The notes under the pieces: model-generated
Database searches by the model: none
What the model saw: the letters and a program-made list of their open reading frames with translations, nothing else
What the model was told of the DNA's origin: nothing
Part shown: positions 26,378 through 32,932 of the stretch, piece after piece
How the letters are laid out: the number at the start of each line of letters is the position of its first letter
Position numbering within the stretch: the first letter of the stretch is position 1
Translations under genes and position numbers: made by a program
Source: CAWIJJ01 sp963836425
Lineage (GTDB): Bacteria; Acidobacteriota; Terriglobia; Bryobacterales; Bryobacteraceae
DNA: 64,000 nucleotides
Direction: 5' to 3'
Assembly (NCBI GenBank): GCA_963836425.1
Contig: CAWIJJ010000017.1
Span: 558,001-622,000 of the forward strand

Positions 26378-28552
26378 TCAGGCGAAATCGATGGCGATCA
26401 CTTCGTGGTCCAGGATTCCCGGGACGGTCAGTTGAATCTCCGGGGGAGTCCGCTTCACGGCGGGTTCCCCGCCCCGCACCAGGAACCGCACGCGCTGCGC
26501 CCGCTTCCCCTCCGGCAGCCGTACCGTTACGTGCTGCTCACCCACCGGAAGGAACTCGCGCAAGGGTCCTTTCATCATCATGGGATTGCTCAGGTTCACC
26601 AGGTGGACCGTCATGGAGTTCTTCTGACGCCAGACGGTCACATCCAGGATCCCTTTGCCGGTGACGCGAACCGGACGAGGCTCGTTTGCCGCCCAGTCCA
26701 CCGCGTTGCGAAGCAGAACGGCGTGATCCACCGCCAGCAACTCCCAGAAGACGCGATCGATATCCCACGGAAAATACACTACCCGGCCTTTACCGAATTC
26801 GTTGACGTAAACTTCGGGCTGGTCGGTTCTGGAAACGCGTGGAAAGACCTCCTCCATGGGGAGGTCGGGATAAGAGGGAACCAGGGTCAGCGGAGGATTC
26901 GGGTAAGAGGCGGCAGGGTGCGTGTGGATGCGTGAGACGCCGTTGATTATCCGCGTTGCATCCTCGAGTCCCGCCAGCAGGGGGTGGCGCTTCCCGGTTG
27001 CGGCATCGGTTTCGAGCCGGAGGTAGGAGTTCATCATTCTCGCGTCCTTGCCCCCGGCGTACGCGGCTCCAAAAAGGTCGGAGAGGCCGAAGTTGTTCCG
27101 GCGCGCTCCACCTTCGTCGTAAAGCGAGGTTTCGTACGTAGCGACCACTGCGCCCCCGCCGCGGACGAACTGGCGCAACTGGCCGCACTGGGCCTCGGAG
27201 AGTGCAGCGACGTTAGGCAGAATCAACACCCGGTACGGTGCAATGGCGGCAGCGTCGAGTTTGCGGTCGTGCACCATCTCGAACGGAATGCGTGCTTCGA
27301 TCAGCGCCTGGTAGTAGCCGAGGATGTGATTTTCCACGGTCTCGCGCGCCCGCTCCGCGCCGTAAAACTGCGCGGTTTGTTGCGAATAAACCAGGCCGAC
27401 GCGGGCCAGCGGCGCTTCGTTACGGAGATACGGCTCATTGCGGTAGAGCCAGCCGTAGAGTTCTTCGACTACGGGCAGCCAGCGGCGATCCTCGAGCACG
27501 CCGCGGAATTTGGTGAACCAGGGCCGCAGTCCGTTGGCCACCCCGTCGAGTGCCCAGAGGCGGATCTCCGCGGGACTTTGGACCGAGTCCTTCCACCGGT
27601 AACTTTCCTCCACCCCGACACTGAAAATGCCGCCGATGGGCTTGTCGCCCATGGTTGCCCGGTACTCTTTGGCATTCTTGCCGTTGGCCCAGGGCGCGGC
27701 CAGACCACTGCGCGCCTGCCGGTCCGCAAACAGGATGGAGGACAATTCGCCGACCGTCTTCATGTCCAGTTCGCTGAGAGCGCCGCCGCCGGAGTTGGCG
27801 ATGAAACAGGCATCCGGATTGACGTCCCGGATGGTCTTGTCCCACAGCCGCCAGAGGTCGAAGAGGCGCTGCTGCTTCCACTGCATGAAGGCTCTCCGTG
27901 CGGGGTCCTCCGGATTATTGGTGCGGGGCAGATCGAAACCGCTGGCCGCACGGAAGTTCTCGCGGCAATGCTCGCAGTAGCACATGCCGGAGCCGGTCCA
28001 GCGATTGCTGAAGATGCCATCCACTTTATAGAGCGAGACGATCTCCCGGGTGACCTGGGTCATGAAATCGAAGTTGTAGGGTCCGAGGGCGCAGGTGACC
28101 CACAGTTCGGGCATAGACCAGTGGCGGCGCTTCTGTCCCTGGGCGGTCACTGCAATCCAATCCGGATGGGCGTCGAAGACATCCTGATGCGCCGCGTGAG
28201 GATCTGTGCGCGCTACGACCGACATGTTCAGTTTCCGGCAACCCGCCACCAGCGCGCCGAACGGGTCGGTGTCGCCCATCCACTTGCTTCGGTAATGCAG
28301 AGGAATCCGGGTGGGGTAGTAGGCCACGCACCCGCCCGCGCTGAGGCAGGCGGCGTCGGAATGGGTTTTTCGGAAGTAATCGAGCCAGAAGCTCAGGTCG
28401 TACTGGCCAGGATCATTCTCGGCCAGGGTGAGTTGCGCCCAGCGCATCGGGCGGTCCACCCAGGAGGGCTTTTCGGCCGATGGCGAGGGGCCAGCAGCAA
28501 GGGGCAACAGGGTTGCGGCACGCAGAAATTCGCGGCGGGGAAATTCGGTCAT
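26378..28552 (-). CDS. Tat-exported glycosidase-like protein with beta-galactosidase trimerisation-type domain
   Basis: Protein of 724 residues. The twin-arginine signal is PRREFLRAATLLPLAAG. The N-terminal half reads as a TIM-barrel glycosidase of the hypothetical GHL/GH42-like kind (LDYFRKTHSDAACLSAGG, KVDGIFSNRWTGSGMCYCEHC, ACFIANSGGG). From about residue 380 there is a Rossmann-like trimerisation domain (ENHILGYYQALIEARIPFEM, YRVLILPNVAALSEAQ). The catalytic acids cannot be fixed by eye. Start at 28552 is chosen because the Tat motif begins there; the longer frame to 28654 has no function. Probable plant- or microbial-polysaccharide turnover. Confidence 0.78.
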   Translation of the reverse strand: MTEFPRREFLRAATLLPLAAGPSPSAEKPSWVDRPMRWAQLTLAENDPGQYDLSFWLDYFRKTHSDAACLSAGGCVAYYPTRIPLHYRSKWMGDTDPFGALVAGCRKLNMSVVARTDPHAAHQDVFDAHPDWIAVTAQGQKRRHWSMPELWVTCALGPYNFDFMTQVTREIVSLYKVDGIFSNRWTGSGMCYCEHCRENFRAASGFDLPRTNNPEDPARRAFMQWKQQRLFDLWRLWDKTIRDVNPDACFIANSGGGALSELDMKTVGELSSILFADRQARSGLAAPWANGKNAKEYRATMGDKPIGGIFSVGVEESYRWKDSVQSPAEIRLWALDGVANGLRPWFTKFRGVLEDRRWLPVVEELYGWLYRNEPYLRNEAPLARVGLVYSQQTAQFYGAERARETVENHILGYYQALIEARIPFEMVHDRKLDAAAIAPYRVLILPNVAALSEAQCGQLRQFVRGGGAVVATYETSLYDEGGARRNNFGLSDLFGAAYAGGKDARMMNSYLRLETDAATGKRHPLLAGLEDATRIINGVSRIHTHPAASYPNPPLTLVPSYPDLPMEEVFPRVSRTDQPEVYVNEFGKGRVVYFPWDIDRVFWELLAVDHAVLLRNAVDWAANEPRPVRVTGKGILDVTVWRQKNSMTVHLVNLSNPMMMKGPLREFLPVGEQHVTVRLPEGKRAQRVRFLVRGGEPAVKRTPPEIQLTVPGILDHEVIAIDFA

Positions 28553-28781
28553 GGCGCTTAAGAGTGTAAGGAACGCGCCCGGCCGCCGCAACCTGTCCTT
28601 GGAAGCGTTCGCTGCCGCCTGGCTCGCTGCGCTCCATAGCCGCACCGCCAGCACGAGGGTAAAACCGTTTCACGCGCAGCCGGCTGTCCGGCTGTCCACC
28701 GCGCGGTTGCATCGGCAGACGGTCCGGAGCGCGGGCGTTTCGTGCGGCTTTCCCGTCTGCCTGGCAAAGCAACCTTTTTCA

Positions 28782-28800
28782 GTCACTTATCCGGCCAATC
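28782..28800 (+). repeat. left terminal inverted repeat of four-gene element
   Basis: GTCAC (28782-28786), four bases, then CCGGCCAATC (28791-28800). It matches the right repeat in both blocks with a spacer two bases shorter, and lies six bases from the stop of the outer recombinase gene. Confidence 0.6.
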
Positions 28801-28805
28801 TGTGC

Positions 28806-29960
28806 CTATTTTTGTGAATCGGCGTTGGAAGTGAGTTTTTGGAAGCGGGCGCGGAGTCGGATGAGGCGACGGAGTAGGAGTTGGATAGCTTTGTCGCTGA
28901 CCGTGGGATTGCGTTGGCGATAGAGATCGAGGACGCGAAGGGCGGCGGAAATCCGTTCGATGACGGCGGACGCATCAATGGCTTCAGGGTCGGCAGAAGG
29001 CAGGGCCGCTGGCAGGGGAATGAGATGCCGTGGAGTTTGCCGGGCCAAGTGAAATTCCCGTTGCAGATCCTGCTGGGTGATCTCGACGTAGCGCAATGTC
29101 ATGTTGGCGGTGCGATGGCCCAGCAGTTTCATCAAAGCCGGCAGGCTGACACCGGCGCGCAGCATGCTTGTAGCGTAGGTGTGGCGCATCTGATGCGGCA
29201 CGATGTGAGCAGTGATTCCGGCATGCGCCGCCGCCTCCGAGAGTGCCGCGCGCAAGTGCGCGATGAGCACGTTACGGCCCTTGGGCCGAGAGAGCAGAAA
29301 CTGAGGATCGCCGGATCCCGGCAGCGTTCGCAAGAACCGCAATCTTTGGATGAGGGTGCGGGCCTGCTCGTCCACCGGCGTCCAGCGTTCATTGTGAAGC
29401 TTGCCAACCGGCACGTGCAAGGCCCATTGATCGCTACCCAGATGACGCAGACAATCCTCGGCGAGGTCGACGGTCTCGCCGATGCGCAAGCCGGTCAGCC
29501 GGGTGAGTAACAGGGCGTTGGCGAGGGGATCGTTGCGGCGCAGCAACTCCGCTTGCAGGCGCGCATCGTCCTCGGGCGACAAGGGGCGCGGGAGCACGTG
29601 ATCGGGGCGCGGGATATCCTCTTTCGATAGGAGGCCGGGCCGAGGTGGGAAGGTATGGTCGGCGAGCAGATCCAGCAGCGTCCGCAGGCGGATCAGATGC
29701 GCGGCGCGCGTAGTCGCCGTCAGCGGTTTGCCGGTGTTACGGACACGTCGCGTCCATAAGTGTTCCAGCCAGCCGAGCACGTGGGGATCGCGTCTGAGTT
29801 GGTTGGGGCGCCGGACGTCGGGGAAGTTCTGCCGCAGGTAAGCCATGAAGTACCGGAGCGTGTGTTCGTAGAGCTGCACGGTGTGCGGACGCAAGGTGGT
29901 GGCCAGCAGCCGCACCCTGGCCTGTAGGGCTTGTTCCAACGGATGCGGAGGCTGCTTCAT
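28806..29960 (-). CDS. tyrosine recombinase A of four-gene element
   Basis: Tyrosine-type recombinase of 384 residues with all catalytic boxes intact: Arg in RLTGLRIGE (about 155), Lys in VGKLHNERW (about 188), HQMRHTYAT (HxxR, about 255), LGHRTANMT and the tyrosine in LRYVEI (about 290). An N-terminal SAM-like domain (TVQLYEHTLRYFMAYL) binds the core site. The C-terminal 85 residues beyond the tyrosine are an unusually long arginine-rich helical extension. ATG overlaps the stop of recombinase B. Last gene of the element. Confidence 0.9.
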   Translation of the reverse strand: MKQPPHPLEQALQARVRLLATTLRPHTVQLYEHTLRYFMAYLRQNFPDVRRPNQLRRDPHVLGWLEHLWTRRVRNTGKPLTATTRAAHLIRLRTLLDLLADHTFPPRPGLLSKEDIPRPDHVLPRPLSPEDDARLQAELLRRNDPLANALLLTRLTGLRIGETVDLAEDCLRHLGSDQWALHVPVGKLHNERWTPVDEQARTLIQRLRFLRTLPGSGDPQFLLSRPKGRNVLIAHLRAALSEAAAHAGITAHIVPHQMRHTYATSMLRAGVSLPALMKLLGHRTANMTLRYVEITQQDLQREFHLARQTPRHLIPLPAALPSADPEAIDASAVIERISAALRVLDLYRQRNPTVSDKAIQLLLRRLIRLRARFQKLTSNADSQK

Positions 29961-31009
29961 ACCAGAGGAGGCTGCTCCAGCTTGGCCATCTGTTCGACGG
30001 CGCGCGCGTATTCGGTGAACACATCCTGTGGGGTGAGTTGAATGTAGAGCAGCGTGGTATGCAAATGCGCGTGCCCCATCAAACGCATCAGGGCCGGCAA
30101 ACTGACCCCGGCGCGGATCATATCTGAGCCGAAGGTATGACGAAATCGATGCGGGTTGGCCTGCGGCACGCCGCTGGCGGCGCGATGGTGACGGAATAGA
30201 GACCGCAGTCCCGCCGGAGTCATGGGGAGACCGCGAGCTTTGCCCTTCAGCGAAACAAACACTTCGGGCGCGTTAGTCAACGGACGCTCGGTCCGTAGCC
30301 AGCACTGCAGAATACGAATCGTCTCCGGGGGCAGCGGCATCAGCCGCACGCGCGATCCTTTGCCGTGCACGCGCACCTGAGACTCGCTGAACAGCAGATC
30401 CTCCAGCTTGAGCCCCAACACTTCGCGAGAGCGCAGCCCGTTGAGCAGCATCAGAGCCACCAGCGCCAGATCGCGCGCCGTGCGGAAACTCTGCCAGAAG
30501 CGGGCCACTTGTTCCGGCTGCAAAGGCACGATCACACGCTGAGGTACCTTCACGCGGAGATCCGCCGCCACGGCGATCCGGCCGCGGCCATAGCCAAGCG
30601 GCGAGCGGCGGTACCAGTTTCGCTGCATGCGATAGGGTCCGTGCGGCATCTCCTGATGAAAGTAGAAACGGAACAACCGCCGCAGCATCGAAGTACGCTG
30701 GTTGATATTCTCCGGGCCGGGCTTGGGGTGTTCGTCCAATTGGTCGCGTACGTAGTCCACCAGGGTGGATTCGCGGAACTGATCGGCGCTGAAGCGTGTC
30801 ACCTCGACACCGGGCTGGCGACTCCACCAGCGCACGAAATGCAGTAGCGTGTTGGCATAGGAACGCAAGGTCAGCCGTGCCATGCCGCGCACACACTGCA
30901 TATCGAGGAAGTGGTTGAGCCAGTCCAGTTCACGGTCATGTTCATCGACCACGCGGAAAGGCGACTGACTGGCGGGCAGGCCATTACGGCAGATCGTGCG
31001 GAAGGTCAT
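29957..31009 (-). CDS. tyrosine recombinase B of four-gene element
   Basis: Tyrosine-type recombinase of 350 residues. Boxes: Arg in NGLRSREVLGL (about 200), Lys in VHGKGSRVRLM, HRFRHTFGS (HxxR, about 290), MGHAHLHTT and tyrosine in LLYIQL (about 325). N-terminal core-binding domain LTLRSYANTLLHFVRWW. It is distinct from recombinase A (little identity by eye outside the boxes), so they are not a recent duplication. ATGA overlaps at both ends couple it to the primase gene upstream and recombinase A downstream, suggesting the two act as a heteromeric complex. Confidence 0.9.
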   Translation of the reverse strand: MTFRTICRNGLPASQSPFRVVDEHDRELDWLNHFLDMQCVRGMARLTLRSYANTLLHFVRWWSRQPGVEVTRFSADQFRESTLVDYVRDQLDEHPKPGPENINQRTSMLRRLFRFYFHQEMPHGPYRMQRNWYRRSPLGYGRGRIAVAADLRVKVPQRVIVPLQPEQVARFWQSFRTARDLALVALMLLNGLRSREVLGLKLEDLLFSESQVRVHGKGSRVRLMPLPPETIRILQCWLRTERPLTNAPEVFVSLKGKARGLPMTPAGLRSLFRHHRAASGVPQANPHRFRHTFGSDMIRAGVSLPALMRLMGHAHLHTTLLYIQLTPQDVFTEYARAVEQMAKLEQPPLV

Positions 31010-31971
31010 GGGCGGGCCCTGTCCAAACAGCGTTGGAAATCGGTGGCGCTGGCGCCTGCGGCGAAAAAACTGGCCGGATCGTGGCCCTCCGGTAAGTCAA
31101 CGCGCAACGCTTCCACGCCGGCATGGCGCAACTGAATGCTCAAGCGCCGGGCAGCTCGCTGACCGCTGCCATTGCGGTCCGCATCGAAACAGATATAGGG
31201 GAGCCGTTGCTCAGCTCGGCAAAGTTCGGCGAGTTGCTGGTCGTTGAGGTGAGATCCCAAAGCGGCCACCGTATTGGGAAAACCGGCCTGCCACAAAGCC
31301 GCCACATCGAACAAGCCTTCCACCACCATCACGCGGGGAAAAGCCAGCGCCTGGCTCCAACCGTAGAGCCCGCCCTTGGAACCAGGCAGGAAACGATGGC
31401 GGCACAGGCCATTGGTCAGCGAACGGCCGTAGAGATTCCCGCACTCCTCTAGCGGGAAAGTGAGGCAGCGGAAGATGCAGTCGCGGCCGCCCAAATCCAC
31501 CACGCCACGGAGCAGCATCGCGTCGCGGCTATAGCCCCGACGGGTCAGATAACCGCGCAAACAGGCGCCCGGCGCGTAACCGATGCGCATCCGTTGGATG
31601 ACGGCGGGGTCGTGAATGCGGCGCTCGGCCAAGTACGCGCGCGCGGCCGGGCTCCGCGCCAGTTGCCGTTGGTAGAAACGGTAAGTCTGTTCCAGCAGAT
31701 GCTCCGCTGTGAAGAACTCTTCGGTCGGTTCCGGCCTGCCTTCGAGTAGATGAATCAGGCGGGCCAGTCCGCCGCCGCGGTCGCAGCCGTGGCAGTAGAA
31801 CACTTGTTTGCGGCGGTTGACATAGAACGAAGGGACACTTTCGCGGTGCAAGGGGCAAAGTCCCAGAACTTCATCCCCGCCGTTGTCGCGATGTTTCTTC
31901 CAACCCCGTTGCTCCAGGTAATCCAACAGCGTCATCGGCGTCGGATACGCCTCGTCATCCGGATCCATCAT
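31006..31971 (-). CDS. CHC2 zinc finger-Toprim primase of four-gene element
   Basis: DnaG-like protein of 321 residues. The CHC2 zinc domain is at C39/H42 (GLCPLH) and C60/C63 (FYCHGC). A Toprim domain follows with E218 in VVEGLFD and the DxD pair D263/D265 in CFDADRNG, so metal-binding residues are present. There is no helicase-binding C-terminal domain, and length is about half of DnaG. I chose the ATG at 31971 since it overlaps the upstream stop by ATGA; a start at 32016 is possible. A primase inside a tyrosine-recombinase operon implies DNA synthesis during element movement; this is inference. Confidence 0.87.
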   Translation of the reverse strand: MMDPDDEAYPTPMTLLDYLEQRGWKKHRDNGGDEVLGLCPLHRESVPSFYVNRRKQVFYCHGCDRGGGLARLIHLLEGRPEPTEEFFTAEHLLEQTYRFYQRQLARSPAARAYLAERRIHDPAVIQRMRIGYAPGACLRGYLTRRGYSRDAMLLRGVVDLGGRDCIFRCLTFPLEECGNLYGRSLTNGLCRHRFLPGSKGGLYGWSQALAFPRVMVVEGLFDVAALWQAGFPNTVAALGSHLNDQQLAELCRAEQRLPYICFDADRNGSGQRAARRLSIQLRHAGVEALRVDLPEGHDPASFFAAGASATDFQRCLDRARP

Positions 31972-32477
31972 GGTGAGCTTGGCTCCGCGATTAGAATACG
32001 GCTGGCGGCTCGCCAATCCCAGGCGAGCAGGGTGGGCGCCCAGGCAAGAAATCGCAGACTCTCCATGCGTCGCCAGAACCAGCGCCGGATGGTAGCGGGG
32101 TCGGCGATACGGTTTGGATCGTCACACTCAGGCGCGGCTTGTTCGGCGGAGCATCCCTGGGCCAGACGAGCGAGCGCCTGCTGGCGGGCCCGTAGGGTAT
32201 AAGGCGCGTCCGGGATACACCCATCCGGCAGCACCGTCAGCGTTCCACGGCATACCTTACAGATGCCACGGCGAACCAGAATCCAACCGTGAGCATCATC
32301 ATGCGCCTGCCGGCGCCGACGGCCGTGACCGATGATGGTCATCTGCCCGCATGCCGGACACCGTCGAGGCAACCATTCACTCTGTGTCTGGTCGGCCTTG
32401 CATTCGTCGCCGGAACGTGGGATAAAGACGATCACGGGTGCGAAGGCACGCCCCGGAATCGGCACCCGCCAAGGCAC
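31968..32477 (-). CDS. DUF6431-like zinc-ribbon protein of four-gene element
   Basis: Protein of 169 residues, GTG start. Two CxxC pairs, C40/C43 (RCPACGQ) and C73/C76 (ICKVCRG), flank IIGHGRRRR and a WILVRRG strand: a zinc ribbon similar to those at the N-terminus of ISL3/IS1595-type transposases and typical of the DUF6431 family. The C-terminus (about 95-160) has a helix-turn-helix-like PATIRRWFWRRM. First gene of the element; it probably recognises the ends or regulates expression. Stop overlaps the primase ATG. Confidence 0.78.
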   Translation of the reverse strand: MPWRVPIPGRAFAPVIVFIPRSGDECKADQTQSEWLPRRCPACGQMTIIGHGRRRRQAHDDAHGWILVRRGICKVCRGTLTVLPDGCIPDAPYTLRARQQALARLAQGCSAEQAAPECDDPNRIADPATIRRWFWRRMESLRFLAWAPTLLAWDWRAASRILIAEPSSP

Positions 32478-32553
32478 ATGACTCCGCGGCCCCGCCTTCG
32501 CTCCTAAGTATCAGAAACCGGGCTGAAAAAGAATCCCACCCTGCCCTTTTCCC

Positions 32554-32574
32554 GATTGGCCGGTTTTCGGTGAC
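32554..32574 (-). repeat. right terminal inverted repeat of four-gene element
   Basis: GATTGGCCGG (32554-32563), six bases, then GTGAC (32570-32574): the inverted counterpart of 28782-28800 in both blocks. Confidence 0.6.
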
Positions 32575-32598
32575 ACTAGATCAACAATTATATCTAGT
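32575..32598. repeat. short inverted repeat abutting right end of element
   Basis: ACTAGAT (32575-32581) and ATCTAGT (32592-32598), perfect seven-base arms with a ten-base AT-rich spacer, starting at the base after the element's right repeat. It has the layout of a tyrosine-recombinase core site (two arms around a crossover spacer), but no copy is seen at the left end. Confidence 0.4.
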
Positions 32599-32625
32599 TA
32601 GATTTCAATAGATTAGAAGAAATAA

Positions 32626-32661
32626 TTTCAGAGTCCCCTCCTATCGTTTTCTACTCTGAAA
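32626..32661. repeat. inverted repeat in intergenic region
   Basis: TTTCAGAGT (32626-32634) and ACTCTGAAA (32653-32661), perfect nine-base arms with an 18-base spacer, in the AT-rich gap upstream of the CHAT gene. Possible operator or recombinase-binding site. Confidence 0.35.
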
Positions 32662-32774
32662 CCGAAAGAATCGCTCAAGACGAGCGGTTTCACCAAGCAA
32701 AAGAATGTCGGCTGATCCGATTATTATCATCCTTTACGGACTGTGGCTTCTGAGCTGGTTCTAACCTAGCTGAT

Positions 32775-32887
32775 CGCGCCCACCACAGGCGCGTGTGCCT
32801 CGATACCCCTAAAATGGGGTCGCCAAATTCACGGCGAAAGCTGGTACTATTCTTTGGGGATATTCCCGACTGGGTATCCCCAAAGAA
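32775..32887 (+). promoter_or_regulatory. four consecutive hairpins in CHAT gene leader
   Basis: Within 113 bases there are four perfect stems: CGCGCC/GGCGCG (32775-32793), ACCCC/GGGGT (32805-32820), CGCC/GGCG (32821-32836) and a 13-base stem TTCTTTGGGGATA / TATCCCCAAAGAA (32850-32887, 12-base loop). The last ends 46 bases before the CHAT start codon. No U-run follows. This looks like a structured leader RNA or a regulatory/attachment site; the kind is unknown. Confidence 0.45.
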
Positions 32888-32932
32888 AGACCAGGAATTC
32901 TTTCATTAATCCGATATAAGCAGGAGTAATCT

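Larger units (their letters stand above)
28782..32574. mobile_element. four-gene element bounded by inverted repeats (two tyrosine recombinases, primase, DUF6431)
   Basis: A self-contained block of four minus-strand genes, each overlapping the next by ATGA: DUF6431-like zinc protein, CHC2-Toprim primase, tyrosine recombinase B, tyrosine recombinase A. GTCAC-N4-CCGGCCAATC at 28782-28800 and its inverted counterpart GATTGGCCGG-N6-GTGAC at 32554-32574 lie just outside the first and last genes. No direct target duplication is visible. The paired recombinases recall Tn554-type transposons, but a primase and zinc protein replace TnpC and terminal repeats are present. Boundaries are inferred from the repeats. 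Confidence 0.65.

Noticed and set aside
32705..32764. 19-residue hydrophobic peptide MSADPIIIILYGLWLLSWF
   Set aside because: Could be a small membrane peptide, but no ribosome site precedes it and the region is otherwise non-coding; too short to support.
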